Part shown: positions 34,884 to 41,410 of the stretch, piece after piece
Layout: each line of letters starts with the position of its first letter
Position numbering within the stretch: position 1 is the stretch's first letter
From: Pedobacter sp. PLR
Lineage (GTDB): Bacteria; Bacteroidota; Bacteroidia; Sphingobacteriales; Sphingobacteriaceae
Assembly: GCF_026239675.1 (NCBI RefSeq)
Contig: NZ_JAPIVQ010000009.1
Span: forward strand, 204,275 to 268,274
Direction: 5' to 3'
Length of the DNA stretch: 64,000 nt
Translations under genes and position numbers: made by a program
Notes under the pieces: generated by a model
What the model was told of the DNA's origin: nothing
Databases searched by the model: none
The model's input: only the letters and a program-made list of their open reading frames with translations

Positions 34884-36314
34884 TTACACTTTATAATACT
34901 GCTCCCAACCTTTACGTGCTGGCGGACCAACAAGCAAAGCATTGGCCATTTTATGATTGGTAATTACTTTTCTTTCCCTGTCAAATTCAAGTTTTGTATT
35001 TAATTTCTGAGCGAGGACTCCCAGACAGAATACCTGACTAAGCGGACCGGCTATGGAAAATGGCGACCTCGTTTGCTCTTCTCCTTTACAAGCCAGCAGG
35101 AAGTTCTTAAAATGATTTGAAGGACTTAATGGAACTTCCGGAAGTGAGGAAGCCATAGCCAGCGCTTTTTCTCCGGGAATAATCGATAACGTGCTACCAT
35201 GAGAGCCTCCTTTAAAAGTAAGTTCTTTGCTGTAAATGATCTTTCCAGGGTTTAATTTTGCCGGTGCTATTGCTCCCGTACTTGGCGCTGGTATATTCGG
35301 ATCTAAACCGGAAACACCGTATCCTTTTGGTATTGGTGGTAAATTATTAACCCCATCATACCAGTTAACATCTAATGCCGGCATATTACCTCTTTCAGGG
35401 AATTTAAAGGTTAACGTAGATGAGGTTGGAAAGAAGAAATCGTTATGTCCATCTAAAACCGGGTTAATCTGATAGGGTAAGCCCAGATCAAGAAATTCGT
35501 GAGCAGTATCCAGGATATGTGCGCCCCAATCACCAAGCGCCCCCATGCCAAAGTCGAACCAGCAACGCCATTGCCCATTAACGAAATCCTTATTATAACT
35601 GTGCCCCTTTGTGGCCATTTGCCAGATATCCCAATCGATGCTGGCAGGCATTTCTTCGGCAGGCGGGAAAGATTTGATATTAACATCCCATCCATGCCAA
35701 CGCCTTGGGGAATTCATATGTGCTGTTATCGAGGTTACATCCTTAATGATACCAGCCTCCTTCCATGCTTTAAATTGAAAATAGTTCGCTTCAGAATGTC
35801 CCTGATTACCCATTTGCGTGACTACCTTAGGGTGTTTCCTGGCGGCTTTCATCATCAGCTCTACTTCATTAAAAGTACGGGCCATCGGTTTCTCTACATA
35901 TACATGTTTTCCTAAACCCATAGCCATCATGGTGATGGGGAAATGTGAAAAATCAGGTACACCAACAGTGACGGCATCTATCTGGCTAGCCATCTTATCA
36001 AACATCTTTCTGAAATCCTGAAAGCGTGGTACATCGGGAAACTGTTTCAAAATGGCAACTGTTTGTGGCGCTCCCATATCCACATCACACAGGGCGACAA
36101 TATTAACAAGGCCTGTTTTATACAGATCGAGGATAATTTCAGCCCCCCTGTTTCCGATACCAATGCAGGCTAAATTTACCCTTTCGTTAGGGCTGGCGAA
36201 TTTTATATCTCCCTTACTCATCCCCATCAACATGCCGGGGGCAAGTGCTGCCGCAGCAGATATCATCATTGTTTGCTTTAAAAAATGTCGTCTTGAAAAT
36301 TCTGTGGTTCTCAT
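34884..36314 (-). CDS. Tat-exported Gfo/Idh/MocA-family oxidoreductase
   Basis: 476 residues. The twin-arginine signal (SRRHFLKQTMMISAAAALAPG) predicts export in folded form. The Rossmann domain starts with LACIGIGNRGAEI, and YVEKPMART is the family EKP motif with the catalytic-region Lys. Bacteroidetes hold many such exported Gfo/Idh/MocA proteins. Some act on sugars and glycosides with a tightly bound NAD, which would suit action outside the cytoplasm. No carbohydrate genes adjoin it. The cupin gene is divergent 255 bases away. Confidence 0.88.
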   Translation of the reverse strand: MRTTEFSRRHFLKQTMMISAAAALAPGMLMGMSKGDIKFASPNERVNLACIGIGNRGAEIILDLYKTGLVNIVALCDVDMGAPQTVAILKQFPDVPRFQDFRKMFDKMASQIDAVTVGVPDFSHFPITMMAMGLGKHVYVEKPMARTFNEVELMMKAARKHPKVVTQMGNQGHSEANYFQFKAWKEAGIIKDVTSITAHMNSPRRWHGWDVNIKSFPPAEEMPASIDWDIWQMATKGHSYNKDFVNGQWRCWFDFGMGALGDWGAHILDTAHEFLDLGLPYQINPVLDGHNDFFFPTSSTLTFKFPERGNMPALDVNWYDGVNNLPPIPKGYGVSGLDPNIPAPSTGAIAPAKLNPGKIIYSKELTFKGGSHGSTLSIIPGEKALAMASSLPEVPLSPSNHFKNFLLACKGEEQTRSPFSIAGPLSQVFCLGVLAQKLNTKLEFDRERKVITNHKMANALLVGPPARKGWEQYYKV

Positions 36315-36569
36315 TTAAAATTTGGTTACAAGTTTATATTTGGTTTATGACATCCTTTGCACTTAATTTCCCTTCTCTACCGAAAGGTAAGTTTAAAATT
36401 AAAATAATTGCTATAGTTAGTCATAAAAATGCCCTATAAGGTGTCTGACTTTTTAGGGGCATTGTAGCTTTCCCGGGGCCGACAGGCCAGATGAAACCTT
36501 TATGATAGCCAATTGTTTTTAATTACCATCTAGGTTCGCTCCGAATTGTTTACTTAAATCCATAATCTT

Positions 36570-36956
36570 ATGAAAACGATTAAAATGATTTCAATGTCTT
36601 TGCTTTTGGGATTATTTATGACCCTAAGTGCAAATGTGCGTGCACAAGACCCAGTTAAAGTGGCACCAAATGCGTATAAGAAAGTAATCCTGGAAAATGA
36701 TCAGGTACGGGTAATGCAGGTTGAGATAGCGCCGATGGATTCGGTGCCGTGGCACAGTCACCCCGATCATATAGTCTACGCCTTAACAGATGGAAAGCTG
36801 GAGATTACAGACAAAGGAAAAGCGCCAATGGTTGCAGAATTTAAAGCAGGAGATGCGATGTATATGGTTGCCACAACCCACATGGCTAAAAACATCGGCG
36901 ATGCCACTGTTAAACTGATTGTAACGGAACTGAAAACCATCAAAACAAAAAATTGA
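36570..36956 (+). CDS. Secreted single-domain cupin
   Basis: 128 residues with a signal peptide (MKTIKMISMSLLLGLFMTLSANVRAQ). The remaining 100 residues form a small beta barrel of the RmlC-like cupin type, with PWHSHPDHIVYAL as the first metal-binding segment (two His and a nearby acidic residue) and FKAGDAMYM as the core strand. The second His is in THMAKN. It is likely a metal-binding exported protein. The function is unknown. A long hairpin at 36978-37015 follows. Confidence 0.8.
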   Translation: MKTIKMISMSLLLGLFMTLSANVRAQDPVKVAPNAYKKVILENDQVRVMQVEIAPMDSVPWHSHPDHIVYALTDGKLEITDKGKAPMVAEFKAGDAMYMVATTHMAKNIGDATVKLIVTELKTIKTKN

Positions 36957-36977
36957 TGACTGCCGCTTTTTAAAGTA

Positions 36978-37015
36978 TAAAGAAAGTCTTATCGGTTAAG
37001 ACCAGGACTTTCTTT
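36978..37015. terminator. Probable terminator downstream of the cupin gene
   Basis: A 10-bp stem AAAGAAAGTC/GACTTTCTTT encloses a second possible stem (GTCTTA/TAAGAC). The T run is weak. It lies between converging genes. Confidence 0.5.
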
Positions 37016-37087
37016 ACCTGGAACATATCCTGACTTTAAGATTTCAAACAACCCATATTGCTGCACCAACAACAGCCAATTTAGGTT

Positions 37088-37534
37088 TTAACGGTTTTCA
37101 ATCGCTTCACTGATTTTTAAGACATATGGTTTAAGGATCTCACTTTCACATTCCCAACCATTTTCATAACATACTGTCCCGAATGACTTTCCATTTTCAT
37201 CTAAAACGGCATAGGTATCATCAGATCCTGTCATATCAACAATTGTAACAACCTGACTCCTTCCATCAATAAACAGCTCCAGCTTCAACACTTTATTAGA
37301 CGATGGATTCATCTCAATAAGCAATTCCCTATCCTCACCAATTTTGGATACATAAATTGATATGGGCTCGTCACCGGAGAAATATTCAGGTAATAAATCT
37401 TCCAAAACACCAGCAAATTTTGATAAATCAGTATCTGCTGAGACGATGACTGAATATATATTATAAGGAGTAGCACTTACATCTAAGATTGTATCAGGAA
37501 AATCTTCTTTAAGTATTTCAACTAATGCTCTCAT
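37088..37534 (-). CDS. Uncharacterised 148-residue protein downstream of the HipBST module
   Basis: A cytoplasmic acidic protein with mixed alpha/beta character and no recognisable motif or signal peptide. It contains short predicted strands (VSATPYNIYSVIVSAD, ISIYVSKIGEDRELLIEMN) and ends in a helix. It follows hipT on the same strand, 81 bases downstream, so it may be read through from the toxin-antitoxin promoter, but the gap is large enough for a separate promoter. No function is proposed. Confidence 0.55.
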   Translation of the reverse strand: MRALVEILKEDFPDTILDVSATPYNIYSVIVSADTDLSKFAGVLEDLLPEYFSGDEPISIYVSKIGEDRELLIEMNPSSNKVLKLELFIDGRSQVVTIVDMTGSDDTYAVLDENGKSFGTVCYENGWECESEILKPYVLKISEAIENR

Positions 37535-37615
37535 CCTCTAATTTACGATTTATCTGCCTCAATATCAACAAATTTAATAAGCTGAACACTCCCTGATTAT
37601 AGGTTTTTTCAGTGC

Positions 37616-38566
37616 TTATTTAAAAAGAATCTTATATCGCTGATCCATTAACCCGATATACTTTTCTTTGAACTCATCAGATAAAAATGACCGGTCTACC
37701 CATCCTTCCGCCACATCCCTAAAACCATTAAATCTTTCGAATACTTTGCCAATCTGTTTGCCATTAAGCCCCAGGTTTTTACCCAAACGATCAAAATGCT
37801 CTGCACTAAGTTTTCTCTTTTTACCTTCTAAGGTTAGAGCTAACTCTTCTTTATCTGCCGGGTTTACAATAGCCACGTTCAGCAGATCATAGGCAGGTGA
37901 AAATATCCACTTCTCTCCATTTAAGATCATGGAAAAGTTTTTTAAATGCATATCACTATTACCCGTAAGAAAGCTAAAAATGGTAAGCTCAAGAAAATAA
38001 AGCTTATCAAAAATAGCACGGCTGGAATACTGGCCGACCGCACTTCCCACCTTTTCCATGGAGCTTTTGTACTTATCAAATGCTTCCAAAATCTGGAACA
38101 TATCTATCATATGTATTTTTTTTCCTTCATCGGTCCTATCGAAACGTTTTGTGATGTAAGATAGTTCTCCGGATTTAAGGCGAATGAGACTTGACTTTGC
38201 CGTTTTCATGCCAAATGATTCTGCCATTCTCATGGTCAAGTGCTCATTGGCCGGCATTTCCTGATAGATTGCTGATGGCGGTTTGAATATATAATTTCCT
38301 CCAAGGGCTCCAACTACAGTCAATCGCCCAGCTTTGTCACCCCCCATAGTTGCATTCACCATCGTCAGCGAAAGTTTAGGCTGCACACCTGGAACTGCAA
38401 CACTACGTTCGATGACATTTTTAGCTAGCTCATCCATCTGTTCCAATGAATAGGAAAATTCAGGCTGCTCCCTGGTACCGAAAATTTCCAGACTGCACTG
38501 CCCATGAAAATCCCCTTGAATTGCAGCTCCAAGCTCGTTATAACAATATAAACACTTCCTACTCAT
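37616..38566 (-). CDS. hipT: HipT-like serine/threonine kinase toxin (HipA C-terminal type)
   Basis: 316 residues, shorter than HipA (about 440) because the N-terminal subdomain is a separate gene (HipS). An N-terminal Cys-rich element (CLYC, then HGQC) precedes the kinase. The Gly-rich loop reads VAVPGVQPKLSL, at residues 56-66. The catalytic Asp is Asp205 in TGNSDMHLKNF, and the metal Asp is Asp227 in PAYDLLN. HipT kinases phosphorylate a tRNA synthetase (TrpRS in E. coli) and stop growth. In E. coli HipT the loop carries autophosphorylated Ser57 and Ser59; here positions 57 and 59 are Ala and Pro. It lies one base behind hipS. Confidence 0.85.
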   Translation of the reverse strand: MSRKCLYCYNELGAAIQGDFHGQCSLEIFGTREQPEFSYSLEQMDELAKNVIERSVAVPGVQPKLSLTMVNATMGGDKAGRLTVVGALGGNYIFKPPSAIYQEMPANEHLTMRMAESFGMKTAKSSLIRLKSGELSYITKRFDRTDEGKKIHMIDMFQILEAFDKYKSSMEKVGSAVGQYSSRAIFDKLYFLELTIFSFLTGNSDMHLKNFSMILNGEKWIFSPAYDLLNVAIVNPADKEELALTLEGKKRKLSAEHFDRLGKNLGLNGKQIGKVFERFNGFRDVAEGWVDRSFLSDEFKEKYIGLMDQRYKILFK

Positions 38567-38567
38567 T

Positions 38568-38891
38568 TCAATCTTTTATTGGTTTTACGCTTACTGCACC
38601 AATACAGTTCTGACAACATGCCAAAAGCAGTCCCATACGGTCATTTTGGTTGATCTTCCAGTTTTTGGAGGCAATGTCCAAAAGCCAGCCTTCGGGTATC
38701 AGGCCTTCAAAAAATGGGAACAGCCGTTTTTCTCTGTAGATTTCCTCAGTAACAGGCATTGAAAAAGTGATAAACTGGTCAGGATATTCTTTAACATATT
38801 CACTGTCATATTGGAATGTGTATATTCCGTCATCTGTTTCAATGAGTATCCCAGCTAACACATCCTGATAAAATATCTCTGCACTTCTCAT
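38568..38891 (-). CDS. hipS: HipS-like antitoxin (HipA N-terminal domain only)
   Basis: 107 residues that match only the N-terminal subdomain of HipA, with YTFQYDSEYV and the LFPFFEGLIPEGW core. In the E. coli HipBST system this small protein, not HipB, neutralises the toxin by inserting a Trp into the HipT active site; Trp69 here is in the same type of place (PEGW). The start overlaps the stop of hipB by four bases (ATGA) and the stop is one base from hipT, so the three proteins are made in coupled fashion. Confidence 0.82.
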   Translation of the reverse strand: MRSAEIFYQDVLAGILIETDDGIYTFQYDSEYVKEYPDQFITFSMPVTEEIYREKRLFPFFEGLIPEGWLLDIASKNWKINQNDRMGLLLACCQNCIGAVSVKPIKD

Positions 38892-39112
38892 GATCCCGAA
38901 TCATTTCCTGACACTTCGCTACTATCCATTGGTACAAGTACTTGCCCGAACATAGCCAATACCTGATTCACACTGGAGAGGTTTAGGTTTTCCTTTCCCT
39001 GTTCGATTTTCCTGATCACTGTAAGTGCCACGCCTGCACGATCAGCAAATTCCTCCTGAGTCAATCCCTCCTCCTTTCGCTTGTCCTTAATGAACTCTGA
39101 TAATCTTTTCAT
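38888..39112 (-). CDS. hipB: HipB-like XRE-family DNA-binding protein
   Basis: 74 residues from the ATG at 39112; a second in-frame ATG at 39121 would add MHI. It is a helix-turn-helix of the Cro/C1 kind: EEFADRAGVALTVIRKIEQGKENL, with the Gln-rich recognition helix normal in HipB. It is the first gene of the three-gene unit and would bind the 20-bp palindromes at its own promoter, one of which covers the start codon region, giving autorepression. The third operator lies beyond the promoter. Confidence 0.88.
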   Translation of the reverse strand: MKRLSEFIKDKRKEEGLTQEEFADRAGVALTVIRKIEQGKENLNLSSVNQVLAMFGQVLVPMDSSEVSGNDSGS

Positions 39113-39131
39113 TATATGCATTTGCTCGTAT
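39112..39131. promoter_or_regulatory. HipB operator O1 (half-conserved)
   Basis: TTATATGCATTTGCTCGTAT: the left arm TTATATGCA is intact and the right arm is degenerate. Its centre is 39121.5. It overlaps the hipB start codons and the predicted transcription start. Confidence 0.7.
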
Positions 39132-39137
39132 TTTACT

Positions 39138-39145
39138 CAAATATA
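39138..39145 (-). promoter_or_regulatory. -7 box of the hipBST promoter
   Basis: The minus strand reads TATATTTG, an exact match. It lies between O1 and O2, so HipB on either site would block RNA polymerase. The predicted leader is about 12-20 nt. Confidence 0.6.
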
Positions 39146-39150
39146 ATGTT

Positions 39151-39170
39151 TTATATGCAAATGCATATAA
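39151..39170. promoter_or_regulatory. HipB operator O2 (perfect arms)
   Basis: TTATATGCAAATGCATATAA: 9-bp arms around an AA centre at 39160.5, exactly 39 bp from O1. It covers the -33 region of the hipB promoter. Confidence 0.75.
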
Positions 39171-39189
39171 TTCCAACAAAAACAGTGAT

Positions 39190-39209
39190 TTATATGCATT
39201 TGCATATAA
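39190..39209. promoter_or_regulatory. HipB operator O3 (perfect arms)
   Basis: TTATATGCATTTGCATATAA: the same 9-bp arms with a TT centre at 39199.5, again exactly 39 bp from O2. A perfect palindrome TATCTCGAGATA follows at 39226-39237. Confidence 0.75.
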
Positions 39210-39443
39210 CAAATAACAATACAAATATCTCGAGATAGAGCAGCGTAAATAATCAAAGCACATCCATCCATACTTCTGTTTCAAGCCAGTATCTATCTTT
39301 TCGAACTTATTAAAATAGGTTAAGTACTAATAGTCTAATAAACGTTCCGCTGAACTTACATACTTGTAGCCTGATCTGGATTAACCATTGAATAAGCACC
39401 CAACTAAACCCTAAGCCCGAAAAAAAGTATGGATGATCAAGAC

Positions 39444-39509
39444 CTTTTCATTATATGCATTTGCTCGTATTTTAATCAAAAACAACGTTTTATATGCAAA
39501 TGCATATAA
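39444..39509 (-). repeat. Decayed second copy of the hipB promoter and 5' end
   Basis: This 66-bp segment matches 39105-39170 at 62 positions with no gap. It holds copies of O1 (39451-39470) and O2 (39490-39509) at the same 39-bp spacing. On the minus strand the hipB start is kept (ATGCATATAATGAAAAGG) but the frame stops three codons after the second Met. The -7 box has decayed from TATATTTG to TGTTTTTG. It looks like the remnant of a lost duplicate module, or a transplanted operator pair. Confidence 0.7.
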
Positions 39510-39549
39510 GAATTAACAAAGCCAAATAGAGCGGATCAACCTATGTTGA

Positions 39550-39565
39550 TATCATAATTATGATA
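39550..39565. promoter_or_regulatory. Perfect 16-bp palindrome upstream of the cyclase gene
   Basis: TATCATAATTATGATA is its own reverse complement. It sits 45 bases upstream of the -7 box at 39610, a position suited to a dimeric regulator. It differs from the HipB operator. Confidence 0.45.
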
Positions 39566-39609
39566 CAATACTATGAATCAGGTTATTTTAATAATGATTT
39601 AAAGCGAAC

Positions 39610-39617
39610 TAACTTTG
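39610..39617 (+). promoter_or_regulatory. -7 box of the cyclase gene
   Basis: Exact TAACTTTG, predicting a leader of about 66 nt. The leader can form an 8-bp hairpin (GCGATCAG/CTGATCGC, 39635-39672) that ends 15 bases before the ATG. Confidence 0.5.
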
Positions 39618-39687
39618 CCCTGTACAATTCAAAAGCGATCAGGCTATATCAAATCATTGATGATCTGATCGCAATAAAAACATCAAA

Positions 39688-40695
39688 ATGGAATACACAA
39701 AATCAGGCTTAACCCTTAAAGCCATAAAGACCAAAAACTTCTTAAAAACAGCTGGACTGGCGGGATTACTATTAGCAAGTGGAAGCCCCTCGTATGCACA
39801 AAGCCAAAACCCAGGTACCCATGCCGACTGGTATCCATCCACCTACGGCGCAAATGACGAAATCGGTGCAGCCAATTTACTGAGTCCGGAAATGGTGCTA
39901 CAAGCCGTTAAATTAGTGAAAACGGGTAAGACCTACCCTCTTGCGGTTCCTGTAGACAAAAACCTACCAGCCTTCCGTCACCGTAGTTTCAACCTGTATA
40001 ACATTCAGCCGGGAGAACAAGCCGGTAAAACCATGGGACCAAATAAGTTCAGCTTCAATGACGAACTTGTAAACGGCTGGACAGGTGTAGGAACTCAGCT
40101 TAATGGTATCGGACATATCGGTATCGACAATGTCTATTACAACGGCAACAAGGCTGTCGACTTTGTAACTGTTGAGGGCGTAACAAGGCTTGGCATAGAA
40201 AAGGTACCCCCAATTGTTACCCGTGGTTTGGTTTTAGACATGACCACCCATTATGGAAAGGCCATCGTGCCAGGTGGCACTGAATTTACCGTTGCAGATA
40301 TCCAGACTGTACTTAAAAAACAAGGCATAACCATTCGGAAAGGTGACGTGGTGCTGTTTAATACGGGCCGGCTGGAACTAATTGGAAAGGATAACAAGCA
40401 ATTCCTTGAAACAGAACCAGGCATCGGCATGGAAGCCGCTCAATGGCTGGCCAATCAGGGTATTGTAGCATTTGGAGGCGACACCTGGGCTTCAGAGGTT
40501 TATCCAAACCCGAAAAGCGATGAGGAATTCCCAATTAACCAATACATGCTCGCAAAACGCGGAATATATAATCTGGAATTGATCGACAGTCGGGCGCTAG
40601 TGCAGGACAAGGCCTGGGAATTCCTATTCGTATTAGGTCAGCCACTATACAAAGGCTCTACACAGGTCAACATAAACCCGGTAGCCATCCGTTAA
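39688..40695 (+). CDS. Cyclase-family (PF04199-type) exported protein
   Basis: 335 residues with a signal-like N-terminus (FLKTAGLAGLLLASGSPSYAQ). The core pattern is that of cyclase/kynurenine-formamidase-like metal hydrolases: YPLAVPVD near the first strand, GVGTQLNGIGHIG in place of the HxGTHxDxPxH metal motif, VTRGLVLDM, and FNTGRLELIG. In the usual version of this subfamily the motif is TQLDGLGH; the Asp is Asn here, so metal binding may be weakened. The substrate is unknown. The PPC/DUF296 gene starts 41 bases downstream and is probably co-transcribed. Confidence 0.8.
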   Translation: MEYTKSGLTLKAIKTKNFLKTAGLAGLLLASGSPSYAQSQNPGTHADWYPSTYGANDEIGAANLLSPEMVLQAVKLVKTGKTYPLAVPVDKNLPAFRHRSFNLYNIQPGEQAGKTMGPNKFSFNDELVNGWTGVGTQLNGIGHIGIDNVYYNGNKAVDFVTVEGVTRLGIEKVPPIVTRGLVLDMTTHYGKAIVPGGTEFTVADIQTVLKKQGITIRKGDVVLFNTGRLELIGKDNKQFLETEPGIGMEAAQWLANQGIVAFGGDTWASEVYPNPKSDEEFPINQYMLAKRGIYNLELIDSRALVQDKAWEFLFVLGQPLYKGSTQVNINPVAIR

Positions 40696-40736
40696 TCTTA
40701 AAAACACTCCGCTCATTTTTTAATCATGTAATTATT

Positions 40737-41246
40737 ATGAAGAAGATCTTATTTGTATTTATCGCCATTCTCCTATTGACTAAATCCTATGCGCAGGAAA
40801 AAAAGTCTGCCATTAACCGCTATGTTAAAACGCCTACCGGGTACCTGATGGTCCTTAGGGAAGGTGATTCCATTTTTGAAGCGATGGAACAACTGGCAGA
40901 AAAAGAGCAAATTCCATCGGCAAATTTCTATGGAATGGGTTTCGCAGGCAGCGTTACTTTTGGCTTTTACGATTACAATAAGAAACAGTTTAACCCAAAG
41001 GAATTCAAACGGGTAGAGATGGGCAGTCTTACCGGATCCATAGGCTGGACAGCAGGCAAACCATCGCTTCATATCCATGGAGTAGCCACAGATCAGGAAT
41101 TTAAAGCTTACGGAGGCCATGTGTTAGCGATGGTTGTAGGAACCGGTTCTATGGAAATAACGGTTACCGTACACAGTCAAAAGCTGGAAAGAAAGATCGA
41201 ACAACCCTTGAATGCTAATGTGCTGCAATTAGATCCCGAAGAATAA
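40737..41246 (+). CDS. Exported PPC/DUF296-domain protein
   Basis: 169 residues: signal peptide (LLLTKSYAQ) followed by one PPC (DUF296) domain, with YLMVLREGDSIFEAMEQLAEKEQI at its start, GFAGSVTFGFYD, and the metal-site segment HIHGVATDQEFKAYGGHV. DUF296 proteins are usually cytoplasmic or fused to AT-hooks, so an exported copy is notable. It lies 41 bases behind the cyclase-family gene and ends at a strong terminator, so the two exported proteins are likely made together and may act on the same small molecule. Confidence 0.82.
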   Translation: MKKILFVFIAILLLTKSYAQEKKSAINRYVKTPTGYLMVLREGDSIFEAMEQLAEKEQIPSANFYGMGFAGSVTFGFYDYNKKQFNPKEFKRVEMGSLTGSIGWTAGKPSLHIHGVATDQEFKAYGGHVLAMVVGTGSMEITVTVHSQKLERKIEQPLNANVLQLDPEE

Positions 41247-41266
41247 GAAAACTAAAACCACAAGTC

Positions 41267-41304
41267 AAAGCCTCCTGCGAAACCCGTTTCAAAGGAGGCT
41301 TTTT
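41267..41304 (+). terminator. Intrinsic terminator of the cyclase-PPC operon
   Basis: A 9-bp stem AAAGCCTCC/GGAGGCTTT with a structured 18-nt loop, followed by TTTT, 20 bases after the stop. Confidence 0.85.
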
Positions 41305-41410
41305 ATATTACCCTACGCGGTTTCAGTCCCGTTCTCATCAGCTCTTAATACAGTTCTTATCCCGCCCTAATCTCTTTCTTTTTTCTTTGTAATAAATAAA
41401 AGAGGTAAAC

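Noticed and set aside
39112..39509. Short palindromic repeats as a CRISPR or REP element
   Set aside because: The five sites cluster at the hip promoter and its relic with fixed spacing and overlap a -7 box, which fits operators. Spacers are not unique sequences of equal length.
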